From NCBI RefSeq assembly GCF_000025845.1, contig NC_014014.1:638807-702806 (forward strand): a stretch of DNA of 64,000 nt, given 5' to 3'. Below the pieces are notes generated by a model. That model had not been told where the DNA came from and did no database searches. It saw only the letters and a program-made list of their open reading frames with translations. This DNA is from Mycoplasma crocodyli MP145. GTDB taxonomy: Bacteria; Bacillota_I; Bacilli_A; Mycoplasmatales; Metamycoplasmataceae. Made by a program: the position numbers and the translations under genes. This document shows, piece by piece, positions 57,187 to 64,000 of the stretch (positions within the stretch are counted from its first letter, which is position 1; every line of letters begins with the position of its first letter).

Positions 57187-57930
57187 ATGAATGATTATTT
57201 ACTTTACTACTCATGATTAAATAATGGGGACAATTTTAAGGTGTTTATGTCTATAAAAAATACCTTTCCAATCAATAATGAAAAACTCAAAGAAATTAAA
57301 GAGTACTTAAAAGAAAAGGATATAAAATATGTAACATTTATGGATTCAGACTATCCTGAAAAGTTATTGATTTATAAATACCCACCATATATATTATTTT
57401 ATAAAGGTGATTATGAATTAATTAAAAAACAAAATATTTATTGTTTAACGGGTGATATTATTAATGAAAAATCTTTTGAACAATTCATAATAAATAAAGA
57501 TGTTGTAATCAATAATATTCAATTGATTACAAATAACTTCAAAGGTTTTGATGAAAGAATTGTTGAGGAATATAAAAAATTCAATAAACCTATAATAAGA
57601 ATTTTTGCAAATGGGTTTTGTTGAAATGATGAATTAAATACGAATAATGAAGTTGACAATGATTTATGAATATCACAATATCCACCACTCACACACCCTA
57701 AAATAATAAGATTTAAGGAAAGAAATTTGCTATTAGCAGCTTTGTCTAATGAGCTTATAGTTTTTTCATCAAAGAAAGAAAGCAAAATTTTTAACCTTGC
57801 AGGTTGCTTTGTAAATATAGGAAAAGAAGTTAATTGTTTTCCTGGTATTGAAATTGATGACGGAAATAATTTGCTTATTAAAGAAGGAGCAAACCTAATA
57901 ACTTCAATTAGCGATGTGGCATGTTATTAA
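57187..57930 (+). CDS. DprA/Smf-like protein, degenerate
   Basis: A 247-residue protein that aligns with the ends of the DNA-processing protein DprA: F-M-D-S-D-Y-P-E-K-L-L near residue 55 with P-P-Y-I-L-F-Y-K-G-D, and R-N-L-L-L-A-A-L-S-N-E near 180 followed by G-K-E-V-N-C-F-P-G and G-A-N-L-I-T-S-I-S-D-V. The central Rossmann motifs that bind ssDNA and RecA (the G-S/A-R-x-x-T-x-Y-G and G-G-A-R-G-I-D stretches) are not recognisable. It may be inactive in DNA uptake or have a changed role. AGGAGG lies 5 nt before the ATG. Four TGA Trp. Confidence 0.75.
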
Positions 57931-57964
57931 TAACAAAAAAAACAGCAACCGCTGTTTTTTTGTT
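57931..57964. terminator. Bidirectional terminator
   Basis: AAAAAACAGC-AACC-GCTGTTTTTT between the DprA-like gene and rpmA. Confidence 0.9.
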
Positions 57965-57976
57965 TTCAAATGAAAT

Positions 57977-58249
57977 TTATTTTTTTACACTAACTTTTCT
58001 TTCTGTGTAAACTGAAGCAAACTTTCTGTTTCTTCTTGTTTCATATTTAACATAACCATCGATTAACATGAATAGAGTATCATCTCCACCACGTCCTACA
58101 TTAACTCCAGGAAAAATTTTTGTTCCTCTTTGACGATAAATAATTGATCCTGCTGTTGCAAATTGTCCATCACCTAACTTAGCACCTAATCTCTTACTTT
58201 GACTATCACGTCCATTGTGGGTCGAACCACCAGCTTTCGTATGTGCCAT
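57977..58249 (-). CDS. rpmA: 50S ribosomal protein L27
   Basis: L27 reaches the peptidyl-transferase centre. The 90-residue protein starts [20 protein letters not shown] and has [10 protein letters not shown] near residue 35 and G-x-N-V-G-R-G near 50. It lacks the short N-terminal extension that most Firmicutes L27 carry and cleave with the protease Prp, and no prp gene lies between it and rplU (6 nt apart). The two observations agree. Confidence 0.97.
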   Translation of the reverse strand: MAHTKAGGSTHNGRDSQSKRLGAKLGDGQFATAGSIIYRQRGTKIFPGVNVGRGGDDTLFMLIDGYVKYETRRNRKFASVYTERKVSVKK

Positions 58250-58254
58250 TTAGA

Positions 58255-58554
58255 TTACCCCTTTATTTCTGTGATTTTAACACGTGTATATGGTTGACGG
58301 TGTCCAAGTTTTCTTTTGTGAGTAGATTTTGCGTTATGACGGTAGACAACGATTTTCTTTGCCTTACCTTGTTTTTCGATAATTCCGCTTACTTTAGCGT
58401 TTTTTAAATATGGTTTACCAATTTTAGAATCAACAAGTAAAACTTTATCAAAAGTTACTGTTTCTCCTTCATTACCTTCTATTTTTTCAATGAAGATTGT
58501 TTGGTCTTTTTTAACAAGTAATTGTTTGCCACCTGTTTCGATAATTGCTAACAT
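58255..58554 (-). CDS. rplU: 50S ribosomal protein L21
   Basis: A 99-residue L21: M-L-A-I-I-E-T-G-G-K-Q near the start, V-L-L-V-D near 44, and the C-terminal H-K-R-K-L-G-H-R-Q-P-Y-T-R-V-K-I. ATG 58554 is chosen because GGAGG lies 7 nt upstream; an in-frame extension to 58632 reads through the leader and is not L21-like. It heads the rplU-rpmA operon. Confidence 0.96.
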   Translation of the reverse strand: MLAIIETGGKQLLVKKDQTIFIEKIEGNEGETVTFDKVLLVDSKIGKPYLKNAKVSGIIEKQGKAKKIVVYRHNAKSTHKRKLGHRQPYTRVKITEIKG

Positions 58555-58641
58555 GCAATACCTCCAAATGTGGTCGCGTCCGTGAGGTGCTATGCTTGAA
58601 AACCTTTTTGGAACGGTTACTGAAAGTAACAACTTAATTAT
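58555..58641 (-). promoter_or_regulatory. Putative L21 leader (SD-sequestering)
   Basis: From a minus-strand TATAAT (58636-58641) the leader has a hairpin GTTAC-TTTCA-GTAAC, then ACCTC (58584-58588) able to pair with GAGGT of the Shine-Dalgarno (58560-58564). An L21 leader is a described Firmicute RNA element; I identify this one by position and pairing only. Confidence 0.5.
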
Positions 58642-58689
58642 AAGTTAAAAAAAATAATATCAAAATGAAAACTATAAATTCTAGCGTTC

Positions 58690-58932
58690 TTAAAAATTAA
58701 GAAAAATACTATCAGAATTTGTTGTTAAATTACTCTTGTTTTCTCATTTATAACTTGTTGTTCCCAATTTAATTTCTGCTTTTGCAGCTGTTGCAGTTTT
58801 AAATAATCCAACCACAGGATTTATAATACCAAAAATTAATGGTAATGCACTCATGAGCGTAGAAATAAGTGCTCCAACTTCAATTTTATCCATCTCATCA
58901 TTATTCAATTTTGTTAGTTGGTTGATTTTCAT
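58690..58932 (-). CDS. Small peptide with double-glycine-like leader, putative secreted peptide
   Basis: An 80-residue protein. The first ~20 residues (K-L-N-N-D-E-M-D-K-I-E-V-G-A) resemble a double-glycine export leader (L-S-x-x-E-L-x-x-I-x-G-G), with V-G in place of G-G. It is followed by a hydrophobic, Gly/Ala-rich segment (about 22-52, with F-G-I-I-N-P-V-V-G-L-F-K-T-A-T-A-A-K-A) and a polar tail with one TGA Trp. No C39 peptidase or ABC exporter is visible nearby. A good GGGAGG site precedes the ATG. It may be a bacteriocin-like or signalling peptide; a plain small membrane protein is the alternative. Confidence 0.6.
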
Positions 58933-58973
58933 AATACCTCCCGTTTAATTATTATTAAGAAAGTGAAAATGAA

Positions 58974-58996
58974 CAAAAAAAGGCAAAAAGCCTTAT
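58974..58996 (-). terminator. Terminator after the YitT gene
   Basis: AAGGC-TTTTT-GCCTT followed by T7 on the minus strand, overlapping the YitT stop. It separates that gene from the small-peptide gene. Confidence 0.85.
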
Positions 58997-60132
58997 TCTA
59001 AAAAGTTTGTATTAAAACTTCCTATAACATTTTTAACAGGTTGAATTGAAACAAAGATTGATTTATCAACAAGTTTTAAATCGTTAATCATATTTTTAGT
59101 TTCTAAAAGCAACATAACTGATTCAATTCTGTAAATTGTTTTACCTGTATATCCACTTGTTAGAGCGCTAACTTCATAACCATGTCAGTATTTTATTAAT
59201 TTTAAATAAGCTAATACTTTAGAAGGATCTGAGCACGAGATTGATAGAACTACTTTTTTGTATTTAGGATATAAAAAGTTCAGTACTATATTAGTAATCA
59301 ATATGTACGCATATGTTGAGAGTTCTCTCATTCCAAAAATTATTCTTTTACCTTCTAAATCAACATTAGGTTTAACAAAACTAAATATAATTAAGAAAAT
59401 TGTAGCTGTTGAAAAAGAAACTAAACTCATCATTGTTGCAACATTTTTTTTAGATTTAGTTGAATAATAATAAACTATAATATCAGTTCCACCTGTAGAA
59501 CCACCTGCTTTTCATGTTAATGCTATACTTACTGCTATAATAAATGAACCGATTGAACCATATATTAATATAGGTCATGTAATTGAAGAACCTGGTTCAT
59601 TCACCCAACCCGGCACTAATTCAAATCATCTAATTAAGTTTGAGTGTACTACATCATTTGTGAAGACCATATTTATTAAAATTTGAGAAATCATAAAGAC
59701 AATCGTTAACCATGTAAAGCTTCTCTTTATTTTTAAGCCATATGTTAAAAACAAAGGAATATTAACTGCAAAATATACAAGAGCAAAATATGGTTTTATT
59801 GCAGGAATTGCATATTGTAAAAGAGTTGGAATTCCAGTTAAACCAGATGGAATTGTTTGGGCTCTATCCATAAACAATTGAACACCAAAGTTAAATATAA
59901 ATGAAGCAAAAATAACTATCAAAATACGTCTTCAATATTTAGTAAAAAATCTTCTAAATGTCAACTTTGTTGTTTTATTATTTAAAAGATGTTTCCCCAT
60001 ACTATATTTTATAAGTTCTAATTCTTCATCAATTGAGTGTTGGTTAATTTCTAGATTTTTGTTAAGTTCAAAAGAATTATCAATTGAAGCTGTATCTGCT
60101 AGATCTTGATCTACTTGATTATTTGTTTTCAT
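58993..60132 (-). CDS. YitT-family membrane protein (DUF161/DUF2179)
   Basis: A 379-residue protein. A polar N-terminus of about 60 residues is followed by about five membrane segments. The family signature G-G-S-T-G-G-T-D-I-I-V-Y-Y-Y-S lies near residue 214, and a soluble C-terminal DUF2179-like domain follows at about 290-379 (V-L-S-I-S-C-S-D-P-S-K-V...T-G-Y-T-G-K-like). The function of the family is unknown. Trp codons are TGA. TATAAT lies 7 nt upstream of the ATG and no ribosome site is present. Confidence 0.85.
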
Positions 60133-60145
60133 GATTATTATTATA
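60133..60145 (-). promoter_or_regulatory. -10 element of a leaderless promoter (YitT gene)
   Basis: TATAAT on the minus strand (60140-60145), 7 nt, ATG. Confidence 0.55.
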
Positions 60146-60185
60146 TATTATATATTTTAAAAATATTATTATCAATTTTACATTT

Positions 60186-60656
60186 CTAAAAATTTATATG
60201 ACAATATGCATTTGGATGCTTATCTAAATAATCTTGGTGATATTCTTCTGCTAAATAGTAATTTTTTAATTTCAAAACTTCAGTTACAACTTTCCCTTTT
60301 ATATGTTTTGAAAGTTCATTAATTTTATTATTAATGATTAATTCATCTTCTTCGTTCTCAAAATAGAAGCCATTTCTGTATTGACTTCCAAAGTCATGTG
60401 CTTGGTGGTTTAATTGCGTCGGATCGATAACATCAAAAAGTTTTTTGACTATTTCATCAAGTTTTAAAATTATCTCATCATAATATATCTCTACTGCTTC
60501 AACAGCATTTGTAGAACCGGTTTTAACTTGTATGTAAGTTGGATTTTTAATTTCCGAATTAGCATATCCCACAGTTGTTTTAATAATTCCCTTTATTGTT
60601 TTAAAGTATGCTTGAACACCTCAAAAACATCCGCCTGCCAAATAAATTTTCTTCAT
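60186..60656 (-). CDS. msrA: Peptide methionine sulfoxide reductase A
   Basis: MsrA reduces the S-form of methionine sulfoxide in proteins. The 156-residue protein starts M-K-K-I-Y-L-A-G-G-C-F-W-G with the catalytic Cys10, then G-Y-A-N-S near 33, N-H-Q-A-H-D near 80 (usually D-P-T-x-x-x-x-Q-G-x-D), and Y-H-Q-D-Y-L near 140. The D-P-T-Q-L-N-H-Q form matches the MsrA motif. The Trp of G-C-F-W-G is TGA. AAGGAG precedes the ATG. Confidence 0.94.
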
Positions 60657-60673
60657 CTTTTCTCCTTATTAAT

Positions 60674-60702
60674 TACAAAAAACGCTTTCGCGTTTTGTGT
60701 AT
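60674..60702 (-). terminator. Terminator after rplA
   Basis: AAAACGC-GAAA-GCGTTTT (GNRA loop) with T-run on the minus strand, directly after the rplA stop. Confidence 0.9.
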
Positions 60703-60703
60703 A

Positions 60704-61396
60704 TTATTTTTCTATTTTAATTTTAACGCTTGGCCCCATTGTTGAAGAAACCGTTAAGTTTAACATATATGTTCCTTTAACAACAGCCGGTTTAAGTTTT
60801 TTAATTAAATTAATAATTGTTTTAGCATTTTCTGTCAAATCACTTGTTGACATACTTGCTTTACCAATCAGTGTATGAACAATACCTGCTTTATCTGTTC
60901 TATAGTTAGCTTTCCCTTTTTTAAGTTCTTCTACTGCTTTTTCAGGTGTTGGTGTAACTGTACCTGTTTTTGGATTAGGCATTAAACCTTTAGGTCCAAG
61001 TTTTTTTCCATATTTACCAAGTAGAGGCATCATTGCTGGATCCGCAACCATAACATCAAAATCAAAATCATCTTCCTTAATTTTTTGTTCTAATGCTGGA
61101 CCATCTACAACAATGTCAGCTCCAGCAGCTTTTGCTGCTTTTTGTTTTTCAGGTGTGTTAGTAACAACCAAAACTCTTATTTTTTTACCTGTTCCAAATG
61201 GAAGTAAAACCGATCCTCTTAGTTGTTGTTCTGCTTTACGAACATCAAGGTTTAAGTTGAATGCTAAATCAATAGAAGCATCGAATTTTGCATATGAAGT
61301 TTTCTTAGCTAATTCAATAGCTTCGTTTAAATCGTAAACATTGTTTCTGTCAAATGATTCACGAGCAGCTTTTAAGTTTTTAGATAATTTTCTCAT
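60704..61396 (-). CDS. rplA: 50S ribosomal protein L1
   Basis: L1 forms the mobile L1 stalk and, in many bacteria, represses its own operon. The 230-residue protein has F-D-A-S-I-D-L-A-F-N-L-N-L-D near residue 36, R-G-S-V-L-L-P-F-G-T-G-K near 59, L-G-P-K-G-L-M-P-N-P-K-T-G-T near 133 and the C-terminal S-S-T-M-G-P-S-V-K-I. It lies 2 nt after rplK, forming the rplK-rplA operon. Confidence 0.97.
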   Translation of the reverse strand: MRKLSKNLKAARESFDRNNVYDLNEAIELAKKTSYAKFDASIDLAFNLNLDVRKAEQQLRGSVLLPFGTGKKIRVLVVTNTPEKQKAAKAAGADIVVDGPALEQKIKEDDFDFDVMVADPAMMPLLGKYGKKLGPKGLMPNPKTGTVTPTPEKAVEELKKGKANYRTDKAGIVHTLIGKASMSTSDLTENAKTIINLIKKLKPAVVKGTYMLNLTVSSTMGPSVKIKIEK

Positions 61397-61398
61397 AA

Positions 61399-61992
61399 TT
61401 ATTTAACATCTCCTTCTGCTTCTTTGTCATCACCAATAACATTAACTTCAATTGATTTGTTTTTGGTTTCCTTCATTTGTGCTTCTGCTGATGCTAACGA
61501 TTCTTCCTTAGCTTTTGCAAGTGCTGAAGCTTTAGATGCAGCTTTAGCTTCTGCCTTTAGTTTAAAGATATCATCATATCCTTCAACTAAAATTCCCATG
61601 TTTCTTGCTGTTCCAGCAATTGTAGCCATAGCTGAATCAACACTATCTGTGTTTAGATCAGGTAATTTATATTCTGCTATTTCTTTTAATTGTGATGCTT
61701 TAATAGTAGCAACAATTGTTGTTTTTGAATTAGCTGAACCTGCTTTTACTTTCGCAACTTGTTTAAGTTTAAATGATGCAGGTGATGTATACAATTTAAA
61801 ATCAAATGTTTTATCTTTGTATACTGTAATTTGAACAGGAACAGGTTCACCATTTCTGTCTTTTGTAGCGTCGTTGAAAGCTCTTGTAAATTCAGGCATG
61901 TTAATACCTACCCCAGCTAATGATGGTCCAGGTTTAGCTTGACCAGCATTGAATTGAAGTTTAGCTACACGAACTATTTCTTTTTTTGCCAT
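61399..61992 (-). CDS. rplK: 50S ribosomal protein L11 with C-terminal extension
   Basis: L11 forms the base of the GTPase-associated stalk. The core (about 1-140) is normal: A-G-Q-A-K-P-G-P-S-L-A-G-V-G-I-N near residue 16, F-T-R-A-F-N near 34, and the C-terminal I-A-G-T-A-R-N-M-G-I near 130. The protein is 197 residues against about 141 usually; the extra tail (about 145-197) is A/K/E-rich and probably helical. AAAGGA precedes the ATG. It is the first gene of the operon. Confidence 0.96.
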   Translation of the reverse strand: MAKKEIVRVAKLQFNAGQAKPGPSLAGVGINMPEFTRAFNDATKDRNGEPVPVQITVYKDKTFDFKLYTSPASFKLKQVAKVKAGSANSKTTIVATIKASQLKEIAEYKLPDLNTDSVDSAMATIAGTARNMGILVEGYDDIFKLKAEAKAASKASALAKAKEESLASAEAQMKETKNKSIEVNVIGDDKEAEGDVK

Positions 61993-62077
61993 ATGGTATC
62001 CTTTCGATATTGTGGTACTAATGATATATAATATCTCCCACTAGTTAGAGGCAATTAATATTGCTTTTCTATTATAT
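61993..62077 (-). promoter_or_regulatory. rplK-rplA leader, possible L1 target
   Basis: A minus-strand TATAAT lies at 62072-62077. The leader can form GTGG...CCAC closing a GATAT-TAT-ATATC stem, with unpaired GA and ATTAGTA. An L1 autoregulatory site is usual at this place; the match here is only structural. Confidence 0.35.
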
Positions 62078-62100
62078 AAAAAAAATAAATTTTAAGAAAC

Positions 62101-62130
62101 AAAAAAGATGAATTATTTTTCATCTTCCTC
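62101..62130 (-). terminator. Terminator overlapping the RNase J gene end
   Basis: GATGAA-N6-TTCATC on the minus strand followed by T6; the stop codon lies in the hairpin loop. Confidence 0.78.
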
Positions 62131-63963
62131 ATCTAAATCATCATAAATATCTTCTTTGTCTTCTTCAATTAATTTCGATTTAAGATCACTCAATTGTTTT
62201 TTAAGATTTGATGATGTTCTATCATTTTCTTGTGATTTGATTTGACCAAAATTAATTTTTAAACCTTGTAAATTCTTGTCTGTTTCATCATCATTAAAAA
62301 GTATCACAGGAATAATAATAGGATTTCTTCTTTTTTCTTTATAGAACAAATTCTTTAATCTATCGCTTATTATTTGTTTTAAATCTACAACATTTCAGTC
62401 TGGAGTGTTCTTGATAAAATGCAATGTGGTTCCATGTGAAATACGCTTTGTTTCTTCTACTAAAGCTGTGGAATTTTTAACAAAGAAACATCCTCTGCTT
62501 ATCAAATGTGGCTTACCTATAATAGAATTTGTTTTTTTATTAATAACCAAAACTATAGAAACGAAACCAGATTCACTAAGATTAGCTCTTTCTCTAATAA
62601 TGTTTGCATTAAGATTTAAAGCATTATTTCCATCTATATAAATTGGTCCATAATTTATTTTTTCGTTTGTTTCGGTTACAACTTGATCTAACATATTGTA
62701 AACAACGCCTGCTTGTGGTATGATTACATTTTTTGCATCAACTCCATTTTCGATAGCACTCTGACCGTGAACTATACTCATTCTATATTCTCCATGATAT
62801 GGTAGGAAATATTTTGGTTTAGTAAGTTGAAAAATTTTATCATGTTCATATCTATAAGCATGTCCTGATGTATGTAAATATCCATCTGGTCCATTTTCCT
62901 TAATGATTGCACCTAATTTGTAAAGTCTATTAATTAATAATTCTATTACCATTCTATTTCCAGGAATTGGACTTGAAGAAAAAATTATAGTGTCGCCTTT
63001 TGCTATTTTGACAGTTGCATGTTTTCCATATGACATTCTAGAAAGAGCAGCTAACTGTTCCCCTTGAGAACCGGTTGTTAATATAACTAAGTCACTATCC
63101 TTAACTTTTGAAAGATGTTTTTTATCAACAAAAATATCAGAAGACACATCAATATAACCAAGTTTTCTACCTATTTTAACACCTTGAATCATTGATCTTC
63201 CAAAGGTAATAACTTTCTTTTTAAGTTTAGCTGCTAAATCAATAATAACTTTAACACGTGTTAAATTTGAAGCGAAAGCAGTTAATATTATTTTACCCTT
63301 TGCTTCAACTAAATGTCTTTCAATATCGGTTATTATATCCTTCTCAGAAGGAGAGTGAAATGGACGCATAGCGTTTGTCGAATCTGACATAAGAACAGTC
63401 AATCCCTCTTTACCCATTTGGTCTAATCTAGAAAAATCAGTGTAATTTCCTATTGGAGTATAATCAAATCTAAAATCTCCAGTACACATTACGCTACCAT
63501 TTGGAGTTGTGATTCTTACTCCAAAAGCATCAGGTATTGAATGTTGAGCTGTTCAAAAATCAACTTTGCAACCTTCATCAAAATTGTAAATTGCACTTTT
63601 TTCTATTTCAATAAATTCATGATTTTTTTGAACAATACCGTGTTCTTCAAATTTAAGTTTTAGATATTGGATCGCTATTCTTGGTGCAAATATTTTTTTA
63701 ACAAAAACTTGCTTTAAAAGGTGAACTACTCCTCCAATATGATCTTCATGACCGTGTGTAATAAAAAGCCCTTCAATTATTTTTCCTGGTTCGTTTAAAT
63801 ATGAATAATCAGGTATGATTCCTTTGATTCCAGTTGTAAAAGTATCTGCAAATTTTATACCTGCATCAACGATAAAAATATGGTTGTTATGCTCTATTAA
63901 TAAGGTGGATTTCCCTATTTCCTGAACACCACCCAAAGGAATTAATCTTGTTGGTAGCATCAT
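62113..63963 (-). CDS. rnj: Ribonuclease J
   Basis: RNase J is a 5'-3' exo- and endonuclease for mRNA decay and rRNA maturation. The 616-residue protein is a beta-CASP metallo-beta-lactamase: T-H-G-H-E-D-H-I-G-G (metal ligands H70, H72, D74, H75), V-M-C-T-G-D-F-R-F-D near 160, the beta-CASP motif region with V-I-L-T-T-G-S-Q-G-E near 290 and H-T-S-G-H-A near 360. The acidic C-terminal tail (D-D-L-D-E-E-D-E-K) is long. Trp codons are TGA. AGGAGA precedes the first of two tandem ATGs, chosen as start. The sequence does not decide between RNase J1 and J2. Confidence 0.95.
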
Positions 63964-64000
63964 TTTTCTCCTATAAATAATATGTTTAAAATATATATGT

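Noticed and set aside
58555-58632. Longer rplU start
   Set aside because: The extension reads through the leader and includes the Shine-Dalgarno of the true start.

Overview
This 64 kb window comes from a mycoplasma, a wall-less member of the Mollicutes. The DNA is very AT-rich. In-frame TGA must be read as tryptophan (genetic code 4) to obtain full-length proteins: for example ValS, DnaE, GAPDH, DnaK, Xfp, Tkt and RNase J are all interrupted by TGA at Trp positions. Gene content is reduced, genes are packed with short overlaps, and surface lipoproteins are present. Xfp phosphoketolase, a PTS glucose-type permease and D-lactate dehydrogenase suggest a sugar-fermenting species of the hominis/pulmonis/synoviae type. 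I do not name a species.

Layout. 1-1.2 kb: end of rpsP, trmD, rplS, then a decayed gene. 1.7-5.1 kb: valS-folD. 5.2-9.2 kb: a lipoprotein and, convergent to it, a large OppF-like protein whose ATPase motifs have decayed. 9.3-12.6 kb: mnmG-rlmH-FolT-like ECF substrate binder. 12.7-15.3 kb: nadE, yebC and a ZIP metal transporter. 15.4-22.5 kb: a replication and coenzyme cluster (dnaE, 5'-3' exonuclease, coaE, dnaB, dnaI, fmt). 22.7-24.4 kb: gap and tdk. 24.5-26.5 kb: a HinfI-like restriction-modification pair. 26.7-29 kb: rpsD, rpmE, tpx and an acetyltransferase. 29.1-31.5 kb: xfp. 31.6-36 kb: a surface-polysaccharide locus (glf, two GT2 glycosyltransferases, galU). 36.1-40.1 kb: the HrcA stress regulon (hrcA-grpE, dnaK) with three CIRCE operators. 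40.2-46.2 kb: a small membrane protein, ptsG-type IICBA, a second membrane protein and a large lipoprotein. 46.4-53.1 kb: prfA-prmC, tkt, tex and a NERD-domain protein. 53.5-57.9 kb: aquaglyceroporin-ldhD, zinc alcohol dehydrogenase and a degenerate DprA. 58-64 kb: rplU-rpmA, a small peptide gene, a YitT protein, msrA, rplK-rplA and RNase J.

How the parts fit. Carbon metabolism (IICBA, gap, tkt, xfp, ldhD, adh, aquaglyceroporin) covers sugar uptake, lower glycolysis, the pentose/phosphoketolase branch and NADH reoxidation. Folate supply (FolT-like protein, folD, fmt) feeds initiator-tRNA formylation. NAD and CoA are finished by NadE and CoaE. MsrA and Tpx handle oxidative damage. glf, galU and a processive GT2 synthase point to a galactofuranose- or glucose-containing capsule.

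Most notable items: (i) GrpE fused to an N-terminal trigger-factor-type FKBP domain; (ii) the OppF-like protein that keeps the fold but has lost the ATPase residues; (iii) a small peptide gene with a double-glycine-like leader; (iv) paired TGGAA-N4-TTCCA palindromes upstream of adh and a related palindrome at the tdk/R-M junction; (v) at least nine genes with TATAAT 6-8 nt before the ATG and no Shine-Dalgarno, indicating common leaderless transcription; (vi) an A10 tract early in the restriction endonuclease gene. No tRNA, rRNA, CRISPR array, transposase or prophage was recognised.
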